A stretch of DNA of 64,000 nt. Source: Thuidium tamariscinum (lineage: Eukaryota; Streptophyta; Bryopsida; Hypnales; Thuidiaceae). Positions within the stretch are counted from its first letter, which is position 1, and each line of letters begins with the position of its first letter. The stretch lies in NCBI GenBank assembly GCA_947034885.2, contig OX344752.2, positions 6,820,001 to 6,884,000 of the forward strand, written 5' to 3'. Made by a program: the position numbers and the translations under genes. This document shows positions 50,611-61,026 of this stretch, piece after piece. A model generated the notes under the pieces. It did no database searches and had not been told where the DNA came from. It saw only the letters and a program-made list of their open reading frames with translations.

Positions 50611-52042
50611 TGGGATGGGGTGTGATTGCCCACCCCGAACAAGAACAGGAATACAGTTTTTATAAAAAATCATAGCCGCGGCCCCTCTCAAGCGGGCTCT
50701 CGGTGGCGAGAGAGCCCGGGGGCGCGCGGCCGTGTGGGGGTGGGGTGTGATTGCCCACCCCAAAACAGGAACAGGAATACAGTTTTTCAAAGAAAATCTT
50801 TGGCCGCGGCCCCCCTCACGTGGGCTCTCGGTGGCGAGAGAGCCCGGGGGCGCGCGGCCGAGTGGGGATGGGGTGTGATTGCCCACCCCGAAACAGGAAC
50901 AGGAATACAGTTTTTCAAAAAATATCTTTGGCCGTGGCCCCCCTCAGGCGGGCTCTCGGTGGCGAGAGAGCCCGGGGGTGCGCGGCCGTATGGGGGTGGG
51001 GTGTGATTGCCCACCCCAAAACGAAGATTAGGTACTCAGTTTTGAAAAAAAAAACTTGGCCGCGGCCCCCCTGTCATGGGCTCTCAGTGGCGAGAGAGCC
51101 CGGGGGTGCGCGGCAGTCTGGGGGTGGGGTGTGATTGCCCACCCCGAAACAGGAACAGGAATACAGTTTTTCAAAAAAAATTCTTTGGCAGCGGCCCCCC
51201 TCACGCGGGCTCTCGGTGGCGAGAGAGCCCGGGGGTGCGCGGCAGTCTGGGGGTGGGGTGTGATTGTCCACCCCGAACAAGAACAGGAATACAGTTTTAT
51301 AAAAAAATTCTCTTGCCGCGGCCCCCCTATCATGGGCTCTCGGTGGCGAGAGAGCCCGGGGGCGCGCGGCAGTCTGGGGGTGGGGTGTGATTGCCCACCC
51401 CGAACAAGAACAGGAATACAGTTTTATAAAAAATTCTCTTGCCGCGGCCCCCCTCAGGTGGGCTCTCAGTGGCGAGAGAGCCCGGGGGCGCGCGACAGTC
51501 TGGGGGGTGGGGTGTGATTGCCCACCCCAAAACGAGAACAGGTATTCAGTTTTGAAAAAAAAATCTTGGCCGCGGCCCCCCTTAGGTGGGCTCTCAGTGG
51601 CGAGAGAGCCCGGGGGCGCGCGGCAGTCTGGGGGGTGGGGTGTGATTGCCCACCCCAAATCAAGAACAGGTACTCAGTTTTGAAAAAAAAATCTTGGCCG
51701 CGGCCCCCCTCAGGTGGGCTCTCGGTGGCGAGAGAGCCCGAGGGCGCGCGGCAGTCTGGGGGGTGGGGTGTGATTGCCCACCCCAAAACGAGAACAGGTA
51801 CTCAGTTTTGAAAAAAAAATCTTGGCCGCGGCCCCCCTCAGGTGGGCTCTCGGTGGCGAGAGAGCCCGGGGGCGCGCGGTAGTCTGGAGGGTGGGGTGTG
51901 ATTGCCCACCCCAAATCGAGAACAGGTACTCAGTTTTGAAAAAAAAATCTTGGCCGCGGCCCCCCTCAGGTGGGCTCTCGGTGGCGAGAGAGCCCGGGGG
52001 CGTGCGGCCATCTGGGGGTGGGGTGTGATTGCCCACCCCAAA
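50611..52042. repeat. GC-rich tandem array, about 11 units of 127-130 bp, inside an intron
   Basis: Each unit starts near GGGGTGTGATTGCCCACCCC and contains an A-rich stretch (ACAGTTTTTCAAAAAA-like), CCGCGGCCCCCCTCA, then GGGCTCTCGGTGGCGAGAGA and CGCGCGGC. Two hairpins per unit are evident: GGGTG/CCCACCC and GGGCTCTC/GAGAGCCC. Unit starts fall at about 50615, 50740, 50868, 50996, 51125, 51255, 51383, 51509, 51636, 51763, 51890 and 52017. The array fills most of the intron 52090-50548 of the cargo gene, bounded by GAG|GTACGA and CAG|GTGGAT in phase 0. Long ORFs on both strands follow from the stop-free GC-rich sequence and are not genes. Confidence 0.9.
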
Positions 52043-52369
52043 TGCAAGAAACAAACCAAACATTCAAGAGTATAGGTCTCATTTTCGTACCTCGAGATCA
52101 AGTGGATCATTCTCTTTGTGGCGCACGGCGGTGGCTTCCGTCCTCACAATCGCCCCGCTTCGAGTCTCCATTGATTCTACCCGAACAATCTGAAACCACG
52201 AGATTGTTTCATTAGAAGAATTTGCAACAAAACCAGTAAAATGAAATCCAAATCGGAGGAATGCAATCACAAATGAGGAATCAGTATTTTGAGAAGTAAA
52301 TTGATTGTGGGAATGCAGAGGTCTATACAATCAAAATTCACACCAAGAGGACAATGAGATCACGCGAAG

Positions 52370-52535
52370 GAGATTCGAAATCTCGAGCTGGGTAGCAACA
52401 ACCTCTCCAGAGGGTGCACGCAAAGTGCCGCGGTGGGAGGGAGAGAGGTTCGTCGGGGGCCTGTTCGCGCCGGCCTCTGCCAAGGAAACCTTAATCGAGA
52501 TCCTGCTGGGCTCAGGCCGGCGGGGGTCATTTTTT
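52370..52535. other. GC-rich island in the first intron of the cargo gene
   Basis: About 160 bases much richer in G and C than the surroundings (GGTTCGTCGGGGGCCTGTTC, GGCTCAGGCCGGCGGGGGTC), ending in a run of about 18 T. No repeat copy elsewhere in the window was seen. It could be a small retroposed sequence, a captured gene fragment or a regulatory island. The frames (52305-52613 plus, 52331-52594 minus) give no domain. Confidence 0.45.
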
Positions 52536-53037
52536 TTTTTTTTTTTTAATTTCAAAAAAAATAAATATTCTCGAATATTAAAAAAGAATATCATAGTATT
52601 TGAATTGATTTGAAGATAGTTTTAACACCTATGTAATTGGAAATTTGGAAGATATATTGAATTGAATCGGTGTGCAATAGAATGAAACAAACCTTGCATA
52701 CATGGAATACCATGCATTGGGTTTGGTGAGTACAGGAACTTACATTGCATGGTTGAGTTCTGTTGACGTTCTTCTCCTGGATGTGCGCAAGTAATTTTGT
52801 GTCAATACTTGGGCGAGGTAGTCCACCATTCTCATTGACTCCATCTGTATAAGTATCTTCCGGCATCCTATTCATATCTTCTCCCTCATTCGGTGATGAC
52901 TGAGCAATTTCAAAATGTCTGCGTCGGTTTTCACGAGACATTCTCAAGGACTTCAAACTACTAAAGCATCGACTCATCCCCCTCTTTCTTTTCTTACTTA
53001 CAGACTTCCTACTACATTCGGGAATGGATTCAACCAT

Positions 53038-53906
53038 AATTTGGCGTCTCTATGAAAACTGAATTCACCCAAGTATTGAATAACTCCTGACTTATAGATG
53101 GATACATGTCTACTCTAACGCTTACCTCCTATCTCAAAAATGAATTATTCCATAGTGTGAAATCATAATTTATATGTCTACAGGTTGACGTTGTCCGTTA
53201 GTATCTTAGTATCTCTGGTTTCAATTTTTGAACTTCCGATTTCATTTGATCCTATATTTACGCTAGAAGTGGATTTGGGTGTAGATTCGAAAGTCACCAT
53301 TGTTATGGTATTTCACAAATGAATTTATTGGTCATTCCTTTAAAAAAGGACTGATGTTCATGGATTTCTGATTCTTAATTCCTGAGCACTTTGCAACGGA
53401 TTAGTCTATCCATTATGATCATACTATATATATTTCAGTTACTTATATGTTGTACTTCTGAATTTCTAGGTGGCAAAATATTATCAGATTCTTCTCTGCA
53501 TTTGTATTTACTATGGATTTACAAGATGTGATTTTGTCCTAGGTAAATCAAATTGTCTATACAGGTACCTGTGTCCATTATGAAAAGTTAGGTTGCCTAC
53601 TGGAAGTTGAAACTCAAAAAGATTATGTGGACTGTAAGCACATCTTGGACTGACAAGCGCAATATAACAAGATTTCGAAACATGATATTATTCCGTTCTT
53701 TAGTACTCATCAATGTTTTTTTCATGGGAATTTGATCCACTTAACGTCATTTTTACCTGATTTCCTTATTGGCGTTCTACAATTGAATTATTTTTAAAAA
53801 TACTACAATTTCATGACTTCTAAACAAGACAGCGTCTGCTTAAAGTCATGATGCATCACAACGGAGACAGCTTTCACTTTTCATTTTCCAATACTGTGTT
53901 CATGCG
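53038..53906. promoter_or_regulatory. Divergent intergenic region of the Mutator-like element
   Basis: About 0.87 kb separates the start codons of the two divergent genes. It is AT-rich with no long frame and must carry both promoters if the element was transcribed as annotated. A TATATATA-like stretch occurs near 53427-53433. Nothing more specific can be assigned. Confidence 0.5.
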
Positions 53907-56900
53907 ATGGCCTCAATCAGAGCAAATGGGCACGAGGTCCCTCTTCTTCTTTGTCTTGACTCCTCTGGTCTAGCAGAAGTTTCAAGTCACCTGCTTCATG
54001 TGCGATATGGTTTTGTTGAGTCTTCTATCTATGTGGAGGAAGAGATACTTTCTGAATCTGGGACGCTTATCCACTCGATTCTTATCCGCAGAATTAGAAA
54101 TGATGACGGACCTTTTTGGAGCTTAGGTGCAGGTCGTTATAGGGCATATGGATTAGCATCAGATGTCATGGTTGCTTCAACAGAAGTTTTGACGCCAGTG
54201 TCTGTGCCCGACGCAGCCTCTATTACTACGTTGCGAGCCGTCAAGATAGAGCCCAATGGACTCTTGCCCTCTTCTCTTCATTACGGTCTTCCTTCATCAA
54301 AGGATGATGAAGGAAGTTTCTCTTGTCCTGTTGTTGAGTTGTCTAGTGATTCAGAGGAAGTCCCAAAGAAGTATAACAGCCCTGCATCTGAATCAGAAAC
54401 GGTTGGGACTTCTGTCCACCTTGGCACATCTCAATCCGTTGGTATGCGAGATAGTAGTGCTGGTAGTTCAGTATTTTCTCGGCCGCCGTTGTATCCACAA
54501 GAGCAAGGCAGTTCTAGTGTTATAGAATCTCTGAAAAAGCTACGTAATATTCGAGGGTGCAAAAACGAGCTAGCTCAGATAGATTTTGATTCGATTGAGC
54601 GTAAGGCAATTCCATTTCTTCCTACATCATTTGACGGTGATATTGTTCTAGAATTGCCACCTTGTCGTTCATTACCCTTGTCCAGCTCTTCTAAGAGTAT
54701 GACTGGCATGGACAAACGATATGATGGTCATACGTGGTGTCGCACGATGACCTCAAACATTCACAACAACCTTGGACTAAAATTTAGGAAGTCTTCATGC
54801 GTTGGTCACCTTATTTGTACAAACACATCTTGCGATTACATATCTAGGTGTTCAAAGAAAAACGAGACTGAGTGGATGGGTAATACTAGTACTCCGTTTC
54901 TCGTAGGGTCAATACCACCACGAGATTCTACATTAGTGTGTAGAATTTGTAAAGCTTCACCTACCTGTGTCAGTTTCTGTGACGCTAGGATCTACTATGT
55001 CATAGGATCATCTCATATGACCCGGGCTTGCATTCACCTAGGCAATCATAACCACCCGGTTCCAGATGGTCTTTGTCGAGATTCAGTAGACACCATTTCT
55101 GGCCTTCTAGAAAAGGAAGTCGCAAAAACTCCTACAGCTAAATCCTCCGCAATAGCTTTAGCTGCTAGCAAGGAATTCCTGGATACGTTTTTGGTTCATT
55201 CAGGTGATTCTCCGAAAGAAATGTTGAAGGGGCCTGACTTGGATGCAGTGATGGACAAGTTCCAGGTCTTAAGTTCTCCAAACGTTCGGAACATCATTGC
55301 CTCCTTTCGAAGCAATGGCAGCGGGGGAGGTGAGATCGACCGCTTACTTGCAATGAAGAAGCAGGCCAAGATCGAGTTCATTCATGACAGTGTATTTCTC
55401 GGACAAGGACAAGAGAAAGTTTACCTCTTCAAGATGCTAGTGGATGGCCCTGGCAGTGGAGTCGATCTTGTGAAGCGCATGCAAGCAAGTGGGGATCTAG
55501 CAAATTGTTGGCTTATGTTTGACCATGTTAAGCGTATCAAAGGATGGACCACAATCACTTGCCATGTTTATGATTTGATTTATTGCAAGGTGATGACTAT
55601 AGCGGTTTGCGACATGCAATCCGAGGACACGGAGGGCTAGGCCATTATGTGGAGATGCTTAAATCAAGTTATGGAGAAAAATGGCTTGGACAATCCCAAC
55701 TTCAAAGGCTTCATGGCAGATAGTGCTCAAGCAAATTGGAATGCTGTTAGGATCGTTTATGGGTCTGGTGATGCATCCATCAAAATGGTTGATAGAGAAC
55801 GCACATGTCTTTTCCACTGGGCAACTTCTTTGAAACAACACACGGAGCGACTCATCAAGAGAGATATGCAAGTGCAACACGTGAGGCTTTGTAGAGATTA
55901 CAAAGATGCAAAGACTCTAGACAAAGCGGAGAGCAAGTATCTTCAAATCAAGGCATGGTGGTATTCGTCCGATGCAGCCTCTGAAGAGTCCCTGAGAGAG
56001 CTAGAGCTATGGTTAGCTTTTTGGCACTTCCGTTATCGCCAATGGGGTGGATTCATGGAGACAGTAAGTATTTTCATTTTTTTATTTCTTCTTTTACAAA
56101 GTCCATGTTGTCTTCATCACAGCCTTAGTTTCAAGATTTTCACATATGAACTATTCCTACTGAGTGAACTTACCCCTCAGTTGCAACTGGGATCGTCCTC
56201 TGAATCCTATCTCGCCACCGAGAGGCCTTCACTGTAGGATTGCGGTTTCCCATTTCGTAGCCAATATACAACCTCTCATCTTATGGAAAGGGTCCGTGAT
56301 CCACTGGTGATTGATTGATGTCGCGGCCTTGGCCCCCACTTAAACCACAGGTCTAAATGAAAACACTTGTATGTCCTAGCCGGATTTGGTTCTTTCTGTA
56401 TTAATAGTCAAAAGTATCTTGGATATCTTAGGACAGTTCTTTCATGGTATTTGGTGAATGACTGTCCCTTCTTTAAAATGGCTATTGAGGATTTGTTATA
56501 TTATTCTCATTTCTCACTTTTATTAACATATCCTATCACTGTACTTCCAGAGTTTGTCAGCAGACGAAGAAGCGGATATTCCATCCTGCAACCTATCGGA
56601 AACAATACACAACAAGTGGCTTCAAGCATCTGGGAAACGTGGTACCGACTTATATGTTGCCACTTGTGACGACTGGATTCGAGTATTTATGCAAATGACT
56701 AATTATCGCGTGTACCTGAATGGTGGACCTTCTGGAATTGGACCGTCCCGACATGATCTGAAGTTAAAGCGAGCAGTAGCATCAATGGACGGGAAGAAGA
56801 TTACTGATGCGTTGTGCAGTATGCCTGGTGTGGAGGAACTGTGTACACGTATACCCCATTTAGAAGGAGAGGAAGTCTTTGGCTCCACAAAGCGCAAGCA

Positions 56901-57924
56901 TGATGAGCCTATTGGGGCTGAAGGTGATTCTCACCACCCAGATAAGGTCAATTTCTCTCACCCTAGAGTACAATTGAAATCTGGCACTGCTCTGAATGCA
57001 TCTACAAATGAAGGAGATCCAGCATTTCTTCATGTCATGCACGTTTTGGAGACGGATTGTGACCCTTCACAGTGGCACATTGCTCGCATTTCTGTAAAGT
57101 CCAAGAGGAAGTGCCATGCCATTCAAGCGCAGACGGAGGTGAAGTGCAAGATGTCCATAGTTCGAGGTTCTAAAGCTGTAGCAGCACCAATGTATACAGG
57201 CCAGATACGCGAGTACAAAGGTATGAATGTTGAAACAGATGAGTTCTGGTTTTGCCCAGATGACATTCAACGTTGCGTTATGGGACCTAGGAGGTCTCAT
57301 GTCCTTAGTCGCCTTCAACTCCCTGAAATCTGGCCTGTGATGTTGGGTACAAGTCTGACTTCTCATGAGATTATACTTTTTCAAGAAGCTGGATTTCGCC
57401 TTCAGGAGCGCCCATCACTGTCTCCGCGTTGCTTGTTCACATCTTCCAAACTTTTCGAGGTTTTGGAATGGAACTACTCAAAGGCAGCTCACTGCGACAA
57501 GCCTCCATGTATTCAAAATGGAAAAAACATTCGGAGGAATGACAAGGCACCCACTAATGATCATCAAAATCAATGGGAGAGTGCAAGAAATGTCACGGGC
57601 AATATCCTTGGAGTGAACATCCTCCCTTATCCAGGACTTGGAGTTGTTATCACTTTACAGTCTGGTGTAGAACCTCATCACATGGTATATCGTGTTACTA
57701 TTTCAAATTTCCCAGCTTGCACTTGCTTGTACTTCATTGGTATGTTGTCTGCATCCATCGGCAAGAGAGGGAAGTATGTTAACTGCAAACATTTATATTA
57801 TATTTTCCGTTATTTGTGCAAGGTTGACCCAAAGAAGGACAAGTTCATTCATGCCCCTAGCTTTAGCATGGATGAGATTATGACACTACTAGAGAAAGCA
57901 AGAATGATAAAAATAAAGGCCTAA
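53907..57924 (+). pseudogene. Mutator-like transposase (DDE core, SWIM finger), one in-frame TAG
   Basis: Exon 1 (53907-56063) starts MASIRANGHEV. Residues 1-280 are acidic and Ser-rich. About residues 295-390 form a Cys/His-rich zinc-binding-like region (CTNTSCDY, CRICKASPTC, HLGNHNHPV). The RNase-H-like core follows: VCDMQSED, then FMADSAQANWNAVR (second Asp, about residue 603) and CLFHWATSL. The intron 56064-56550 has GTAAGT and TTCCAG and is phase 0. Exon 2 (56551-57924) begins SLSADEEADIP and supplies the third acidic residue in NLSETIHNKW. It ends with a SWIM-type finger (CTC, then CKHLYYIF), typical of MULE and FAR1 proteins. TAG at 55638-55640 interrupts exon 1 between EDTEG and AIMWRC in unchanged frame; a CAG-to-TAG change explains it. 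The 9-bp duplication at the element ends fits this enzyme family. The protein would be nuclear and bind the terminal repeats. Confidence 0.82.
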
Positions 57925-58779
57925 TTCAGTAGTACTAGCATTCAGCACATCTATACCGGATTATTAGATAACTCTACGCCATCCATGATTGTATGTAGCA
58001 CCCACTACACCTATTGAGGATGACTATTTGTTCCTCATGAAGTCTTTGTAGGCCTTCATTTGTACTGAATCTTCAAGGAATATATCTTTCTCTGCAGTGA
58101 CTACCTTTATTTTTCTAAAACTCTTATGCCATTTTGTTGTAACCTCCTAACCCTAATCCTTGACCTCAAATTGTATGATAAATTTATAATGAATTGTTTT
58201 GAACCACAGATTACTGTATCAATTATGTACTTGCTTTCAAATCGCTCAAGAACCCTAAACCAATATATGTCAATCTCCTATTCTCCGTATTTTATGCCAT
58301 ACGAATCCAACAATTTATGATTAGTTAATGAGGCCATCAACCTGAAATCGAGGGTCACTCTTTCATAGAAGCAAAAACAGTGCTTGGGAGCTTTTTTAAA
58401 TCCAGTCTTATATTCAATCAACGTACTGTTTGACATTGCAATCGCCCCACATTCTTCGTCTTCAATTCTAAATCATAGGAAAAAATCTTAAATAAAAGGT
58501 GTACATGAAGTAGTATATGTTAATAAACCCTAAACCCTAAACCCATGGTTCAAAGTCCACGGTTATAGGTCCACGGTTATAGGATCTTTGTCACACCCTA
58601 AACCAGTGAACTGGGGGTACATGTATACTACTTGGGTCACCTTAGATCAGAAGTCCATTGAATTTTTTTTGGAATATTGAAAAAAATTACTATTTACTTC
58701 AACTAAATATCTGGGCTTGCATAATGTACGCTCACAGCTCTCAGGCTCACGCTTTTAGGCTCACAATTTAGCGTCATTG
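57925..58779. other. Right subterminal region of the Mutator-like element
   Basis: AT-rich, no domain-bearing frame. Contains three units of the plant telomere repeat (AAACCCTAAACCCTAAACCC, 58525-58544). The right terminal inverted repeat occupies about 58718-58779, with AGCTCTCAGGCTCACGC and TAGGCTCACAATTTAGC. Confidence 0.65.
58525..58544. repeat. Short interstitial telomere-type repeat
   Basis: Twenty bases consisting of nearly three CCCTAAA units. This is the Arabidopsis-type telomere sequence also found as telo-box elements in plant promoters. Too short to be a telomere remnant with confidence. Confidence 0.8.
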
Positions 58780-58788
58780 CTAGAAGAG

Positions 58789-60003
58789 CATCTCATCCAA
58801 ATTTCATGTTAAAATCATTAAAAAAAAGGTATAGCTCATGTACTAAAACCCCTAAACTACCAAGCAAGGGAGTATAATATAAAAATCTTCAATTACATGT
58901 ACCTATCTAAAGTTGATATGTTTGTAAATATAGCAACACGATCCTTTAGGGGTTAATATTTTGTTTCTTAATTCTTTCAATTGCACTATTTGTCTAACTT
59001 TTCTAATTTCTTTCTTTTTATTAGCACTTTTTCATTTATCCATTTAATTCCACATCATTGTCCTAAAATTCTCACTATTGCCTATTCCAAAATCCACTAC
59101 TTTATTGTCAAGAGTTGATTCTTTTTGTTATAGATGAGTTGCTAACTTCCAACCTTTTATAGCTATTATTTTAAATATCTTTAGAATTAGTTCATAAACC
59201 ATTGTGGCACTTGGCTCACACACTTGGAACTTGGAGACTTTAGGGATTAAGACTTCATTAATCCAAATCTTTAACACCTTAGGATTTTGAAGCCCATATT
59301 CAAGATTGTGAATAGAGTGATTTTTCAATATTGTTTTGTCCAAATAACTCCTCATTCATTCAAAGTGATGCATTAACTTCTAAAATAGAACTTATTTTGT
59401 GATTTGGTTGATCAATTTGAGGTCTATAATATATTTGTTCAATAATATAAGCAAAATTATGTGTAAATATGAGAAGGAATTTGGATATTATTTCTTTGAA
59501 GATTAAGGATATACAAGTTTTAAATGACCATTTTGATGATTATGTGGTGCATAATTTTTAAAAAAAATTCCTACTACTTTGAATGAAGTATACTACATAA
59601 ATTGGTTAGGGTAATTTTTTCAAAACAAATATAGATGAATCCCTATGTGAAATCTTCATAAATTTCTAACATTAACCCCTAAACACTCAAACTATATTTT
59701 TTGGCAACATTGCAATTTTGGGCAATTCACTACAAACAGATATTTTATTTTATATTTTAAAAATTTTCACTTAATATGCGCCCAAGGAATAGCTTCAAGT
59801 CCTGATAATTTTCATAGCTTTTGACTATATGGTAAAAAAGTTATGGCATAGTATGTCACTTTCTTTACTTAGCGGGCAATTTGGGTAGCAAAGAAGGCTT
59901 CCTTAAAAATTAATTCTTTCAGTGCATTGTACAACTCATAAGTGCTAAGCTCAAGCTCACTGAGTGGCGTGAGTGGATTGGGGAGTGGGTTGGGGTGAGT
60001 CGA
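58789..60003. repeat. Repeat fragments right of the Mutator-like element
   Basis: 58789 to about 58865 continues the split inverted-repeat element. A TTAA-family right end (CCTTTAGGGGTTAA) lies at 58943-58956. A TTAA-family left end begins at 59676 (TTAA at 59672-59675, then CCCCTAAACAC) and runs about 260 bases before being cut off. The last 80 bases resemble the GGCGTGAGTGGGTTGGGG text of 3975. No gene is supported. Confidence 0.6.
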
Positions 60004-60640
60004 TGTTGACCCTGTCGTGGGTGCCTTTCGTTTTTTTATTTGTTATCTAGTCGTTTCTCTGTTTCTTTTCAATACGAATCCCAAGCACGCCATAAAGTTA
60101 GACGGGATTGAAGCTCATAAAATTTAAAGTCGCCATTATTTCTAATGCTGTCCTAATACTAGCTTAAGCCAGCTCTTCTCTCCAGTGGCATCGACAACTT
60201 CTAGACAGAGAGATTGAAGTGATGCTCAGGATTGCCATACACTGGCTTAAGTCAAGTCGAGGGATTCCTGTAGTCAACTGCAGAAACAGACAAATCCTAC
60301 TAGACCAACCTTCATCGCAGAGCAAACAATTGGAATTGCCGATTCATTGGTCTAGCTGACACTCAGTGTATCACCAGAACAGAGAAAAAGCAACGAAGTT
60401 TACAACTTATTTGAACACCATGCTTCCCAATACATCTACTAATTAAGTTTCAAAAAGGGGTCTTCAATTCAGAGACTTCATCTAGACTATCATTGGGAGC
60501 CGAGAAAAACTTGAAAACAGTCACGAACGATGCTGAGTGACACTAATTCCTACTTTCCGAAAGTACCACGGGCACTGTTGTATGTCCAGGCCACTCGAAC
60601 TGCTTTTGGCTTGCGAGCTGGAACTCTAAGCTCCAAAACT
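60004..60640. repeat. Inverted, edited copy of the inter-gene spacer at 29680-30520
   Basis: Begins GTTGACCCTGTCGTGGGTGC, the reverse complement of about 30496-30515, and follows that region backwards to about 29680 (GCTTTTGGCTTGCGAGC). Compared with the other copy it lacks about 160 bases (between two AGCAT repeats near 30207 and 30375) and about 20 bases near 29970. The island copy is longer and adjoins two genes, so this is more likely the derived copy, but direction is not proven. Confidence 0.8.
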
Positions 60641-61026
60641 GCGAAAAGAGTCGGGGTAGAAAACGCGCAAGGTGGGCTTGATGAAGCAAATCCACTCGAT
60701 GGTGCATCTTCCAAGGAGTACACTCGGAGGTGATCCATGCCCTAACAAATCTCCGATACCTGCTAGTCAAGCGGTATTTATCAAGCAATACAACAGGAAC
60801 CTCCGTCCAAGCACTAGATATATGTACAAAGCCTCAGTAAGCTCAGTAAGATCGGTAAGTTGAGCAATCGACATATGTTTCTCGTCAGTTATCAACGACA
60901 CGGACTGGAGAATTTTAATGAAGTTCACGCAGCAGCTATTCAAGAAGGGAGATCAGCATACAGAATTTCAGAGGTAAACGAGGTAGGACATAATAACCTA
61001 CTCGTCCACGAAAATTCTAAGCATGC
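60641..61026. other. Spacer between duplicated fragment and LINE
   Basis: Gene-like composition but no recognisable domain in any frame. It may be a further part of a captured host sequence whose source is outside the window. Confidence 0.35.

Larger units (their letters stand above)
46158..53037 (-). pseudogene. Transposon cargo gene: ParB-like domain plus N6-adenine/N4-cytosine DNA-methyltransferase-like domain
   Basis: About twelve exons, read right to left. Exon 1 (53037-52744) encodes a basic, probably nuclear-localising N-terminus (KKRKRGMSR). Exon 2 is 52189-52091. Exon 3 (50547 to about 49860) has a ParB-like core (FYICNGNRRYAAW) followed by VMHDVNK. Next come about 49746-49580, 49480-49265, 49175-48960, 48859-48624 and 48345-47667 (Lys/Glu-rich coiled coil). 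Then 47520 to about 47120 carries DLIIVDVLEG and LHDGGGLVLMYS; 47085-46824 carries RFKMNLYVKSEKS and IIMDCTASTG; 46713-46506 carries CRATGRHIVALEED; and the last is 46425-46158. This is the permuted order (motif IV first, SAM-binding motif I last) of PF01555-type DNA methylases. The usual DPPY is not recognisable (DVLEG in its place), so activity is doubtful. In-frame TAGs lie at 49163-49161, 47340-47338 and 47010-47008. Junctions of exons 7/8, 8/9, 10/11 and 11/12 agree in phase; those around exons 3-5 and 9/10 are less certain. Confidence 0.7.
45842..58779 (+). mobile_element. 12.9-kb Mutator-like element with 9-bp target duplication
   Basis: CTAGAAGAG is duplicated exactly at 45833-45841 and 58780-58788; a 9-bp duplication is the hallmark of Mutator-like elements. 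The ends are diverged inverted repeats of about 55 bp. Reading inward, CGGGGTTGCTATATTG at the left aligns with CAATGACGCTAAATTG at the right, and both continue with regularly spaced GAGC motifs. The paralogous stretch at about 23920-23960 is uninterrupted. Inside are a plus-strand transposase gene, a divergent multi-exon gene on the minus strand, a GC-rich tandem array in one of its introns, and AT-rich subterminal regions. Orientation is given by the transposase. Both genes carry in-frame stops, so this copy is probably immobile now. Confidence 0.85.

Noticed and set aside
50611..52042. Possible CRISPR-like repeat array
   Set aside because: Units are contiguous near-identical 127-130-bp tandem repeats with no variable spacers, and the context is a eukaryotic transposon intron.
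50626..52063. Many long overlapping ORFs on both strands (up to 194 residues)
   Set aside because: They arise from the stop-poor GC-rich tandem array. The unit length of 127-130 shifts frame between units, and no frame is favoured.
52331..52594. SINE-like reading because of a TTCGAATC word and a homopolymer
   Set aside because: The homopolymer is on the wrong side of the candidate B box for a poly-A tail and no convincing A box or second copy was found.
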